NCBI GenBank assembly: GCA_028278625.1
Contig: JANQDY010000217.1
Location: forward strand, 1-9,790
Direction: 5' to 3'
DNA from: Thermodesulfobacteriota bacterium
Lineage (GTDB): Bacteria > Desulfobacterota > DSM-4660 > Desulfatiglandales > Desulfatiglandaceae
Length of the DNA stretch: 9,790 nucleotides
Shown: positions 1 to 6,410 of the stretch, piece after piece
How the letters are laid out: each line of letters begins with the position of its first letter
Position numbering within the stretch: the first letter of the stretch is position 1
Notes under the pieces: generated by a model
Told to the model about the DNA's origin: nothing
Databases searched by the model: none
What the model saw: only the letters and a program-made list of their open reading frames with translations
Program-made: the position numbers and the translations under genes

Positions 1-2
1 TG

Positions 3-467
3 GGTGATGCCAGAAATCTGGTAATTGAAGAGCAGAAAGACCTTGTGGTAGCCGCTTATCTGCTTAATTACGCACGGGATCGGGGTGAACTGGAGGCCAT
101 GTGTCGCTCTATTGCCGGATGCCTCAAACAGGACGGCCGATTCGTAGCGGTAAATGCCAGCCCAATGGTGGATTACAACAATATGCCATCTTATCGTCAG
201 TACGGCTTTGAATGCCGTGCTGAGGGCGAGTTATACGAAGGGATGCCCGTGACATGGACATTCTATTTGGATGATGGGTCATTTGACATCGAGAACTATT
301 TCCTCGATGTGGGGGCGCACGAGGAGGCGTTTCGTTCAGCCGGTTTTTGGGAGATCCGCTGGCATCAACTTATGCTGTCACCGGAAGGAGTTGGGGCGCA
401 CGGAATGGATTATTGGAAACGTATCATGGACCACCCACCCTTTGTCGGGATCGAATGCTTCAAATGA
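3..467 (+). CDS. SAM-dependent methyltransferase, toxoflavin synthase-like, 5'-truncated
   Basis: This is the C-terminal part of a class I SAM-dependent methyltransferase. The frame is open to the left edge, so the N-terminus, including the main glycine-rich SAM-binding loop, lies outside the window. The visible part opens with GDARNL, followed by DLVVAAYLLNYA, which fits strand 4 and the following helix of the Rossmann fold. Next come a CLKQDGRFVAVN segment (strand 5) and a C-terminal half rich in aromatic residues (SYRQYGFE, MPVTWTFYL, ENYFLDV, AGFWEIRWH, HPPFVGIECFK). This pattern resembles ToxA/toxoflavin synthase-type methyltransferases as I recall that family; the substrate cannot be read from the sequence. 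It ends with TGA at 465-467. The next 430 bp hold no convincing gene, so it is probably the last gene of its unit. Family call fairly sure, subfamily moderate. Confidence 0.8.
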   Translation, partial: GDARNLVIEEQKDLVVAAYLLNYARDRGELEAMCRSIAGCLKQDGRFVAVNASPMVDYNNMPSYRQYGFECRAEGELYEGMPVTWTFYLDDGSFDIENYFLDVGAHEEAFRSAGFWEIRWHQLMLSPEGVGAHGMDYWKRIMDHPPFVGIECFK

Positions 468-516
468 TTGTCGGTGACCACGCCCGTTTAACGGCTCTTT
501 TTCGCAAAAAACAGAT

Positions 517-542
517 AGTCCCATGGTGTCGACACGGGGACT
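517..542. repeat. Imperfect inverted repeat downstream of the methyltransferase
   Basis: AGTCCC (517-522) pairs with GGGACT (537-542) around the perfect 10-bp palindrome GTGTCGACAC (526-535), with a small asymmetric bulge between the two parts. It begins 49 bp after the methyltransferase stop. No T-run follows it, so it is not a typical intrinsic terminator. It may be a protein-binding site or a 3'-end hairpin. Confidence 0.45.
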
Positions 543-589
543 CGTACGAAATTGGGCCTCGCCATCGAAGCTGGAACAGCATTCCTTTA

Positions 590-601
590 GATCTATAGAT
601 C
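590..601. repeat. Perfect 12-bp palindrome GATCTATAGATC
   Basis: The sequence is identical to its own reverse complement over 12 bp. It lies in the gene-poor stretch between the methyltransferase and tRNA-Asn. Its role is unknown; an operator or chance are both possible. Confidence 0.4.
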
Positions 602-609
602 CTGAGGGA

Positions 610-627
610 ATTTTACGGATTTTACGG
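610..627. repeat. Tandem 9-bp direct repeat ATTTTACGG x2
   Basis: Two exact, head-to-tail copies of ATTTTACGG at 610-618 and 619-627. The unit length would keep a reading frame, but no convincing gene covers it. Confidence 0.5.
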
Positions 628-871
628 ATGTGGGCTAGAAATGATCTGATGGGACTGGCGCGGCAGATGGATGAGGCGAATAAGGAATACATAGCGTGGA
701 ACCAACCGGTGAACCGACGGAACCCCGCCCATGAATGCCAGGTAAAGGATTGTCCAGCGGCCTTCAGCTCCTACACCATATACGGGATTGAAAAGCTCAC
801 TCGACTTGTCAATGCGGTGAATGTGGTATATGCTGGCGCAGTATCAAAGTTTGAGATTATGGAAGTTGGAT

Positions 872-892
872 GTTGGGTATAGCGTTGGGTAT
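872..892. repeat. Direct repeat GTTGGGTAT x2 with 3-bp spacer
   Basis: Exact copies lie at 872-880 and 884-892, separated by AGC. They sit immediately beyond the tRNA-Asn terminator on the tRNA's 3' side. They could be iterated binding sites or a replication-slippage product. Confidence 0.5.
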
Positions 893-926
893 GAAAAAAG
901 GCTTATAGAACCGTTTTCTATAAGCC
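893..926 (-). terminator. Intrinsic terminator of tRNA-Asn
   Basis: An 11-bp perfect stem (GGCTTATAGAA at 900-910 with TTCTATAAGCC at 916-926) closes a 5-nt loop. On the minus strand it is followed by a run of T (plus-strand A-run 894-899). It starts 11 nt beyond the CCA end of tRNA-Asn, the usual place for a tRNA terminator. Confidence 0.85.
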
Positions 927-937
927 CTTGAAATTGT

Positions 938-1013
938 TGGCTCCCCGGGACGGACTCGAACCGCCGACAGGGTGGTTAACAGCCACCTGCTCTACCAGCT
1001 GAGCTACCGGGGA
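938..1013 (-). tRNA. tRNA-Asn (anticodon GTT)
   Basis: A complete 76-nt cloverleaf reads on the minus strand. The acceptor stem is TCCCCGG/CCGGGGA (seven pairs), the D arm is GCTC...GAGC, and the anticodon stem GGTGG/CCACC carries the loop CTGTTAA with anticodon GTT (plus 978-980). The T arm GGCGG/CCGTC, with one G-U pair, has the loop TTCGAGT. The discriminator base is G and the CCA is encoded (plus 938-940). A promoter 5' and an intrinsic terminator 3' make it a monocistronic unit. No tRNA-Sec is present, although selB is next door. Confidence 0.97.
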
Positions 1014-1043
1014 ATAATGCTGGCTGAATCAATGAAAAAGTCT

Positions 1044-1071
1044 ATTTAACAGAAATCCTTTCACCGGTCAA
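1044..1071 (-). promoter_or_regulatory. Sigma-70-like promoter for tRNA-Asn
   Basis: On the minus strand a -35 box TTGACC (plus 1066-1071) is separated by 16 bp from a -10-like TTAAAT (plus 1044-1049); TAAATA with a 17-bp spacer is the alternative register. The start point would fall about 24 nt before the mature tRNA 5' end at 1013, as expected for a tRNA precursor. Confidence 0.6.
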
Positions 1072-1106
1072 CAAATATTTCAAAGAATTTTCACCCGCTA
1101 TTCGGC

Positions 1107-1135
1107 TTGACACCCAAGACCATACCTTCTATTTT
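1107..1135 (+). promoter_or_regulatory. Sigma-70-like promoter for the selB operon
   Basis: A consensus -35 box TTGACA (1107-1112) is followed by a 17-bp spacer and a -10-like TATTTT (1130-1135). The start point would be near 1142. That leaves a leader of about 110 nt before the selB ATG at 1253, which contains the repeats described at 1193-1246. No other plus-strand gene lies between, so it should drive selB and the genes behind it. Confidence 0.6.
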
Positions 1136-1192
1136 GACGGTAATAATTCATTATTAGCGAACCTCCAAAATGACCGCCCCTTCTACATTAGC

Positions 1193-1246
1193 GTCTCTAA
1201 GCGCCGCTATTTGAAAGAGTGGTCTCGTTTAGAGAGATTTAGAGAC
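1193..1246 (+). promoter_or_regulatory. selB leader with one left arm and two competing right arms
   Basis: GTCTCTAA (1193-1200) is perfectly complementary to TTAGAGAC (1239-1246), and its core TCTCTAA also pairs with TTAGAGA at 1229-1235. The two right arms are copies of TTTAGAGA spaced 10 bp apart. The second copy holds the only plausible, weak Shine-Dalgarno sequence for selB (AGAGA at 1241-1245, 7 nt before the ATG). Pairing with the distal copy would hide it and pairing with the proximal copy would free it. GGTCTC (1221-1226) can also pair with GAGACC (1242-1247). A regulatory role is inferred. E. coli selAB mRNA is known to carry a SelB-binding SECIS-like element in its leader, but I see no SECIS consensus here. 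Confidence 0.35.
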
Positions 1247-1252
1247 CTTTTC

Positions 1253-3157
1253 ATGAAACAGATTATCCTTGGCACAGCCGGTCACATCGACCATGGAAAA
1301 ACGTCACTTATCAGGGCCCTTACCGGAATAGATACGGACCGTTTGAAAGAAGAAAAAGAACGGGGGATTACCATCGAGCTGGGTTTTGCCCACCTGGAGC
1401 TGCCCGATGGAAGGCTCCTTGGGATTGTGGACGTACCGGGCCATGAAAAATTTGTCAAGAACATGGTGGCAGGGGCCACGGGAATCGATCTGGTGGCCCT
1501 TGTTATTGCGGCCGACGAAGGGGTCATGCCTCAAACCCGGGAGCACCTGGAAATCTGTTCCCTGCTCAAGATAAAGCACGGTTTCGTCGTCCTGACCAAA
1601 GTGGATATGGTGGATGACGACTGGCTCGAACTGGTGCGGGAGGACGTTTCGGAATACCTGTCCGAGACTTTTTTGGCGGACGCACCCGTTGCGGAAGTCT
1701 CCTCTACCACCGGCGAAGGAATTCCCGAACTTATTGAGCTGATCGACCGGATGACCAGGGAAATCCCTGAGCGTGACATGGGGCATCTCTTTCGGCTTCC
1801 CATCGATCGCGTCTTCACCATGAAGGGATTCGGAACCGTCATTACGGGAACCAGCGTATCGGGTCAAATCCGAACGGGCGATGACGTGACCATCTACCCT
1901 CAGGACATTCAGTCAAAAATCAGGGGAATCCACGTTCACAACCAGCCCATGGAAGAGGTACACGCCGGACTTCGAACCGCTATCAATCTTCAGGGCATTG
2001 AAAAAATGATGCTGCAGCGGGGAAATGTTGTGGCCACCAAAGACGCACTTCGCGCCACCTACATGCTGGATGTGGTTCTGGATCTTCTCCCGAGTGCGCC
2101 ACGCAAACTCAAAAATCGCGCAAAGGTACGGTTTCATGCCGGCACCGCCGAGATTATCTCCACGCTGGTTCTGCTGGACCGAGATGAACTCCTTCCCGGC
2201 GAAACCTGCCCGGCACAAATTCGTTTGGATGCCCCCACCACTGTTTTGAAGGGCGACCGTTATGTGCTCAGAAGTTACTCTCCCATCCGGACCATCGGCG
2301 GCGGCCAGATTCTGCACCCGCTGCCGGGGAAACAAAAGCGTTTCCAGGAACGGGTGCTGAATGAACTCAGGCGGCTTGAGAAGGGCGAAGAGGGTGAAAC
2401 CATTGAAATCTTTGTTTCCATGGGACGCTTCCAGGGTGTTGGCGAAGAAGAACTCTCCTTTCTCACAAACATGAGCCGGAAGAAACTGGCAGACCACCTC
2501 AAAACCCTCATGGCGAAAAAGAAAGTCATCCGCTTTGACAAGGAACAGGGGACCCTGATCCATGGGGAGTTCTTGGAAAAGGCGAGAAAGGAGCTTCTTA
2601 AGACCCTCTCCGACTATCACAAGGCCTTTCCTTTGAAACAGGGGCTGCAAAAAGAGGAACTCCGTTCCCGGATGTCCGGCCCCAAAGACCCCAAGCTTTT
2701 CAACTACCTTGTTCATCAACTGGCAAAAGAAGAGGCCCTGGTCCAGGAGAAAGAGGTGGTTCGAATGAAGGATCATCAGGTGACCCTGGCCCAGGATCAG
2801 GAAAAAGTGCGCCGGGAACTGGAAGAGATCTATTCCAAGGGCCGCCTGCAGCCACCCTATTTCAAGGAAATTAAATCAAAGTTCAAAGGGAATTCCGCTT
2901 TGGAAGTCCTGGGGGTGATGGTCAAGGACCGCGTTCTCCTGAAAATCAAGGAAGACCTCTACTTTCACCGAAACGCCATTTCGCAACTGGAAAAGGAACT
3001 GGTGGATTTTCTCAAAAACAAAGGGGAAATCTCAACACCTGAGTTCAAGGACATGACCGGGGCTTCCAGGAAGTATACCATTCCGCTCATCGAGTATTTT
3101 GACCGGTCCCAGCTGACCGTGCGTGTGGGAGACAGCCGGGTTCTGAGAAAGAAGTAG
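1253..3157 (+). CDS. selB: Selenocysteine-specific elongation factor SelB
   Basis: SelB is the translational GTPase that brings Sec-tRNA(Sec) to in-frame UGA codons marked by a SECIS hairpin. All G motifs are visible: GHIDHGKT (10-17), the switch I region [10 protein letters not shown] (37-46), DVPGHE (60-65), TKVD (115-118) and SSTTGEG further on. EF-Tu-like beta-barrel domains follow. The C-terminal part, from about residue 370 to 634, is lysine- and glutamate-rich and corresponds to the winged-helix repeats that bind SECIS RNA. The length of 634 is normal. The frame extends upstream to a TTG at 1211, but family alignment starts at [17 protein letters not shown], so I chose the ATG at 1253. 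The start has only a weak Shine-Dalgarno sequence. It is the first gene of the operon with yqeC; selA, selD and selC are not in the window. Confidence 0.97.
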   Translation: MKQIILGTAGHIDHGKTSLIRALTGIDTDRLKEEKERGITIELGFAHLELPDGRLLGIVDVPGHEKFVKNMVAGATGIDLVALVIAADEGVMPQTREHLEICSLLKIKHGFVVLTKVDMVDDDWLELVREDVSEYLSETFLADAPVAEVSSTTGEGIPELIELIDRMTREIPERDMGHLFRLPIDRVFTMKGFGTVITGTSVSGQIRTGDDVTIYPQDIQSKIRGIHVHNQPMEEVHAGLRTAINLQGIEKMMLQRGNVVATKDALRATYMLDVVLDLLPSAPRKLKNRAKVRFHAGTAEIISTLVLLDRDELLPGETCPAQIRLDAPTTVLKGDRYVLRSYSPIRTIGGGQILHPLPGKQKRFQERVLNELRRLEKGEEGETIEIFVSMGRFQGVGEEELSFLTNMSRKKLADHLKTLMAKKKVIRFDKEQGTLIHGEFLEKARKELLKTLSDYHKAFPLKQGLQKEELRSRMSGPKDPKLFNYLVHQLAKEEALVQEKEVVRMKDHQVTLAQDQEKVRRELEEIYSKGRLQPPYFKEIKSKFKGNSALEVLGVMVKDRVLLKIKEDLYFHRNAISQLEKELVDFLKNKGEISTPEFKDMTGASRKYTIPLIEYFDRSQLTVRVGDSRVLRKK

Positions 3158-3160
3158 TCA

Positions 3161-3943
3161 GTGCGGCACAAATTGGCAGTCATTCACCGGGATTTACTCA
3201 GTGCGTTAAATATCCGACCCAGGGAGCACGTGGCCGTGGTGGGCGGAGGCGGCAAATCGACCCTTTGTTTTGAGCTGGCAACGGCCTTGCGGAAGATCGG
3301 GCAAAGGGTCATATCCAGCACCACCACAAAAGTACGGCAGGAAGAGGCAAAAGCACACCCCCGCCTGGTGCTGCTCGCCGGAGCCTCAGACGTTAAAGCC
3401 ATTAACAAGGGACTCGATGATGCAGGAAATGTTTTCCTGGGACATAGGTTCCTTGAAAATGGAAAGGTTGATGGTATCGAACCCACCATGGCGGACGACC
3501 TCTTCAGGACCTCCGGCGCGGACCACTTGGTCATTGAGGCGGATGGCGCCGCCGGGCGGCCCCTTAAGTCACCGGCTGTCCATGAACCCGTGATTCCCGC
3601 TTCCGCAACAATGGTGCTTGCGGTACTGGGACTCTCCGCCCTTTTTAAACCCATGGGACCGGACCTGGTTTTCAGGCCCGCACTTTTTGGCGAACTCACC
3701 GGACTGAAAGAAGGAGATATCATGGACCCGGTAACGCTGGTCAGGGTCTTTGATGAGAGGGCAGGCCTTTTTAAAAACGCACCGGCCTCAGCCAGACGGG
3801 TCGCATTTCTGAATCAGCTGGACACTCTTGGTGATCGCCAAGGGGCATTTGAGTTTGGCGGACGTTTGCTCTCAAAAATGACTTTCATGGAACGCGTCGT
3901 TTTGGGGTCGCTCAAGACAGGTGAATTCATGAGGATCTCTTGA
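3161..3943 (+). CDS. yqeC: Selenium-dependent hydroxylase accessory protein YqeC
   Basis: YqeC is a marker of selenium-dependent molybdenum hydroxylases, which carry a labile non-selenocysteine selenium; its exact reaction is not established. The 260-residue product has an early P-loop-like VVGGGGKST (26-34), a TTTK segment (54-57), and the family hallmark EADGAAGRPLK (126-136) followed by PAVHEPVIP. It begins with GTG, 3 nt after the selB stop codon, with a purine-rich GAAAGAAG just upstream inside selB; no ATG competes near the conserved N-terminus. Tight spacing implies co-transcription and probably translational coupling with selB. The hydroxylase itself and the partners yqeB and selD are not visible here. 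The family assignment rests on motif recognition and length. Confidence 0.9.
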   Translation: MRHKLAVIHRDLLSALNIRPREHVAVVGGGGKSTLCFELATALRKIGQRVISSTTTKVRQEEAKAHPRLVLLAGASDVKAINKGLDDAGNVFLGHRFLENGKVDGIEPTMADDLFRTSGADHLVIEADGAAGRPLKSPAVHEPVIPASATMVLAVLGLSALFKPMGPDLVFRPALFGELTGLKEGDIMDPVTLVRVFDERAGLFKNAPASARRVAFLNQLDTLGDRQGAFEFGGRLLSKMTFMERVVLGSLKTGEFMRIS

Positions 3944-3980
3944 AAAGGGATTTTCTGGGAACCAAAAGGGAGATACCCGC

Positions 3981-4625
3981 ATGGAAAAGGACTATCAGAC
4001 CTGGCTCTGGGAAAAACAGGGCCAAAAATGTATTAAAAACCTCAAGAAACACGGTTTTGATGCCCATTTAGCCGCTACGGCGGATGACGCAAAAACGCTT
4101 GTTTTGAACATGGTTTCAGAATTTCGGACCTTCGGTTTCGGAGGGTCGGACACGACACGCTCATTGGGGCTTTACGAGGCCCTTAAAGCAGAGGGAAAAA
4201 CGATTCATGATCATTGGCAGAAGGGCCTTTCCAAAGAAGAGGATCTGGAAATCCGGCTTGCCCAGGGACGTTGTGACTGTTTTTTGTGCAGCGCAAACGC
4301 CATTTCCCTAACCGGCGAAATCGTCAATGTGGATGGTATCGGCAACCGGACCAACGCCATGAGCTTCGGCGCAAAAAAAGTAGTTGTGGTGGCTGGCATG
4401 AACAAGGTTACCCACGATCTCGAATCGGCCCTTAAAAGAGTCAAGGAGGTGGCAGCACCCATGCGCGCCAAGAGTCTCAACATGGATACGCCATGTGCTG
4501 AAACCGGCCTTTGTATTGACTGCAATGCGCCACAGCGTATCTGCCGGATTACCACCATTTTGCACCGCAAACCGATGTTGACGGATATTTCTGTTTTGTT
4601 AATCAATCAGTTAATGGGATTCTAA
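3981..4625 (+). CDS. Stand-alone LUD (DUF162)-domain protein
   Basis: A 214-residue LUD-domain protein, the fold shared with LutC/YkgG and the end of LutB of lactate utilisation. The sequence FGFGGSDTTRSLGL (51-64), the central SANAISLTGEIVNVDGIGNR (104-123), and GAKKVVVVAGMNKV (130-143) are typical. It ends in a four-cysteine segment, C172-x5-C178-x2-C181-x6-C188, and has an additional C98-x-C100-x2-C103 group; together these could bind metal or an Fe-S cluster, but that is inference. lutA and lutB are absent nearby, so a role in lactate oxidation is not supported. Similar stand-alone members are common in anaerobes, with unknown function. AAGGGAGA lies about 7 nt before the ATG. It follows yqeC by 37 nt and overlaps the next gene by one base. 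Confidence 0.88.
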   Translation: MEKDYQTWLWEKQGQKCIKNLKKHGFDAHLAATADDAKTLVLNMVSEFRTFGFGGSDTTRSLGLYEALKAEGKTIHDHWQKGLSKEEDLEIRLAQGRCDCFLCSANAISLTGEIVNVDGIGNRTNAMSFGAKKVVVVAGMNKVTHDLESALKRVKEVAAPMRAKSLNMDTPCAETGLCIDCNAPQRICRITTILHRKPMLTDISVLLINQLMGF

Positions 4626-4885
4626 TGGGAAAGCATACACACGACTTTGTGGAAACCTATGACGGGCTTGTGGGTTTCGGACTTGACAGAGAAGGGGACG
4701 AACACACAATTACCTACTATCTTCAGAAATTCTCTGACGATACCCTCATGGCCCTTTTGCGGAAGCGCATGAGCGACGAAGACATGACACGTCTATTCGA
4801 CCTGTTGACCTATCTCCTCAAGAAATACCTGAGAGAGGAGGAATATCACAGCCATTTCCTGAAAGATGATGATCATCCGGGATGA
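4625..4885 (+). CDS. Conserved-looking 86-residue protein of unknown function
   Basis: I do not recognise a named family. The 86-residue product is soluble, has no signal peptide or membrane segment, and looks largely helical, with the run DDTLMALLRKRMSDEDMTRL followed by FDLLTYLLKKYL. Histidine and acidic clusters lie at both ends (KHTHDF at the start, EEEYHSHFLKDDDH at the end), which might bind metal. Its ATG shares one base with the TAA of the LUD gene (TAATG), a strong sign of translational coupling and of a real gene. A functional link with the LUD protein is therefore likely. It is the last gene of the selB operon and converges on the macrodomain gene, with 13 bp between the stop codons and no clear terminator. 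Confidence 0.8.
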   Translation: MGKHTHDFVETYDGLVGFGLDREGDEHTITYYLQKFSDDTLMALLRKRMSDEDMTRLFDLLTYLLKKYLREEEYHSHFLKDDDHPG

Positions 4886-4898
4886 TATGGCGGCTCAT

Positions 4899-5417
4899 TC
4901 ACTTAAAACGGTTTCTAAAAACCTGCCGGTAGGTCTCCAGCGCTTCGTCACCGAAACAGACGAACACCACCCGATCAAGCTCGCCACCCTCTTCAAGAAA
5001 CCTGATGGTTTCATTGGCTGCGATTTCCGTGGCCCTTAAAAGGGGGAACCCGTAGACACCCGTGCTGATGGCGGGAAAAGCCATGGTGCGGGCCCCCTTA
5101 TCCACGGCGGCCTGCAAACTGTGTCTGTAGCAATTGGCAAGGAGCGTTTCTTCGTTTTGGCCGCCCCCTTTCCAAACCGGACCCACCGTATGAATCACCC
5201 ATTTTGCGGGCAGCCGATAACCGTTGCTCACCCGTGCTTCACCGGTGGGGCAACCGCCTATTTTCCGCGTCTCTTTTAGCAAGTCCGGCCCCGCCGCCCG
5301 GTGAATGGCCCCATCCACGCCACCGCCCCCCAGAAGAGAATTATTGGCCGCGTTGACAATGGCGTCCACCTTCTGTTTTGTAATATCCCCTTGCGTGATC
5401 TTTATCTTCTCTTTCAT
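4899..5417 (-). CDS. ymdB: Macrodomain O-acetyl-ADP-ribose deacetylase, YmdB-like
   Basis: This protein should hydrolyse O-acetyl-ADP-ribose or remove ADP-ribose from protein, in the cytoplasm. The 172-residue product follows E. coli YmdB along its length: QGDIT (9-13), VNAANNSLLGGGGVDGAIHR (21-40) including the residues equivalent to YmdB N25 and D35, then CPTGEA, HTVGPVW and the phosphate-loop FPAISTGVYGFP. The frame extends upstream to an ATG at 5483 that overlaps the cytochrome b stop (ATGA). I prefer the ATG at 5417 because it has a strong Shine-Dalgarno GGGAGGAG and aligns exactly with the YmdB N-terminus. It is the last gene of the minus-strand block. E. coli YmdB is also reported to modulate RNase III; nothing here tests that. 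Confidence 0.93.
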   Translation of the reverse strand: MKEKIKITQGDITKQKVDAIVNAANNSLLGGGGVDGAIHRAAGPDLLKETRKIGGCPTGEARVSNGYRLPAKWVIHTVGPVWKGGGQNEETLLANCYRHSLQAAVDKGARTMAFPAISTGVYGFPLLRATEIAANETIRFLEEGGELDRVVFVCFGDEALETYRQVFRNRFK

Positions 5418-5420
5418 CCT

Positions 5421-5428
5421 CTCCTCCC
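5421..5428 (-). promoter_or_regulatory. Ribosome binding site that fixes the macrodomain start
   Basis: GGGAGGAG on the minus strand, with its GGAGG core 5 nt before the ATG at 5417. This decides against the longer frame starting at 5483. Confidence 0.75.
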
Positions 5429-5479
5429 TTTCAGTAAGCGTTCTCATGGGTCCTTTGTCCCCGATCTTCTTTCCGGCCG

Positions 5480-6385
5480 TCATCCGGCATCCATGAAAAC
5501 GGCTTTAAGCGTCAGCAAGACGTATCCTAAAAAGGCCAGAACAATCAACCAGTGGATGCATCCTGCTCCGGTTCTGATCCACTTGTTTTTGCCCCCCGGA
5601 TTCCCCCCCGCTTTCTCCAAATACGGCAGGATCAACAAAAACCCCAGAAAAAGGGCAGGCAACAGAATCCCCACAAAGGTTGCGGAATAGGTTTTCAAAA
5701 GCGTTTGAATTCCCAAAAAAAACCACGGGCCCTTAACCGATGGTGCGAAGGCATCCGGAGGAATATCCATGAGAGGCCTGACGAACAGGGCGTAAAGGCA
5801 GAGCCCCATTGCCCCCGCATAAAAAAATCCCCGCTCCGGAAACCATCGTTTAATGTGACCGTAAGTGAGGTACAAAATCAGAATCGGGAGGAAGAAACAG
5901 TGGTATAGATATGGCAGGAAAAAGAGATCTTTTCCGGGCAATACAAAGAGGTTGGACAGGTTTGGGCCCACCCAGGGAATACCGCTGACCATGTTCATGA
6001 AAATCCGTGCGGCAAAGAGCCCTTCTTTGTCTCCCTTCAGGATAAAACCCGTGAAAAGCGTGAAAAAACAGAGGCACAGTGAAAAGATGAGGCGCTGCCA
6101 CTGTGCCGTGGGGTAGAGCCGGTACTGCCTTCGCTGGAAATGGTCCATTGTGTGAACAAGCATCAGGATCACAAAAAGCTGTCCTGCCGCAAAATGGAGT
6201 TGTCTGAAAAACCAGCCATAGGGGACAAGGGTTGTAATCTCTTCCACGTTTTGAAACACATTGCCGAAAGGGCGGTAATAGAACGTCAGCACCACACCCG
6301 ACAGCAGGCACAAAAAAAGGGCCGAGAGCCCCAATCGTGGAAGATAACTTGTAATCTCTCTCAAAACCCTTTTGCCGGTCATCAT
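5480..6385 (-). CDS. Cytochrome b6/subunit IV-type fused cytochrome b
   Basis: This is the membrane diheme subunit of a Rieske/cytochrome b quinol-oxidising complex. About seven transmembrane helices can be drawn, which fits a fused b6 (four helices) plus subunit IV (three helices). Counting from the longer TTG start at 6397, the heme ligands are H68 and H82 in helix B and H166 and H181 in helix D. The 13- and 14-residue spacings are those of b6-type rather than bc1-type proteins. FYYRP (39-43) closes helix A as in b6. By hand alignment the position of the heme c(n) cysteine of b6 is a tyrosine. The Qo-site PEWY motif is replaced by GPWF (223-226). I chose the ATG at 6385 over the TTG at 6397, with moderate certainty. 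The Rieske gene lies directly upstream. Confidence 0.88.
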   Translation of the reverse strand: MMTGKRVLREITSYLPRLGLSALFLCLLSGVVLTFYYRPFGNVFQNVEEITTLVPYGWFFRQLHFAAGQLFVILMLVHTMDHFQRRQYRLYPTAQWQRLIFSLCLCFFTLFTGFILKGDKEGLFAARIFMNMVSGIPWVGPNLSNLFVLPGKDLFFLPYLYHCFFLPILILYLTYGHIKRWFPERGFFYAGAMGLCLYALFVRPLMDIPPDAFAPSVKGPWFFLGIQTLLKTYSATFVGILLPALFLGFLLILPYLEKAGGNPGGKNKWIRTGAGCIHWLIVLAFLGYVLLTLKAVFMDAG

Positions 6386-6410
6386 TAAAAATGTCAAATC
6401 CCGTGGTCAA

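Larger units (their letters stand above)
468..898. other. Gene-poor stretch with several short palindromes and repeats
   Basis: I see no convincing gene here. The longest plus-strand frame (523-882) has no Shine-Dalgarno sequence and its product matches no family I recognise. It could be decayed coding DNA. The stretch holds an imperfect inverted repeat (517-542), the palindromes TCGTACGA (542-549) and GATCTATAGATC (590-601), a 9-bp tandem repeat (610-627) and a 9-bp direct repeat (872-892). It lies just beyond the 3' end of the tRNA-Asn gene, a common integration side for mobile islands, but no integrase or att duplication is visible. Confidence 0.5.

Noticed and set aside
378..692. 104-codon minus-strand frame
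   Set aside because: It overlaps the real methyltransferase end in antisense and shows no domain-like pattern.
523..882. 119-codon plus-strand frame between the methyltransferase and tRNA-Asn
   Set aside because: It has no Shine-Dalgarno sequence, its start lies inside an inverted repeat, and its product matches no family I know. It is more likely chance or decayed sequence.
1174..1218. 14-codon leader-peptide-like frame ahead of selB
   Set aside because: It has no ribosome binding site and no run of regulatory codons, so it does not look like an attenuator peptide.
1211..1252. Longer SelB start at TTG 1211
   Set aside because: The extra 14 residues precede the conserved [17 protein letters not shown] start and overlap the leader repeats; the ATG at 1253 fits the family.
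1913..2776. 287-codon minus-strand frame
   Set aside because: It is antisense to selB and follows from the codon bias of that gene.
3941..3980. Possible UGA recoding as selenocysteine at the gene ends (yqeC, 86aa gene, Rieske)
   Set aside because: After each TGA the frame shows no conserved continuation and no SECIS-like hairpin, so they read as ordinary stops.
4866..4887. Palindromic ATCATCCGGGATGAT at the end of the 86-residue gene as a bidirectional terminator
   Set aside because: It lies inside the coding end, its arms meet at a single central base, and no T-run follows on either strand.
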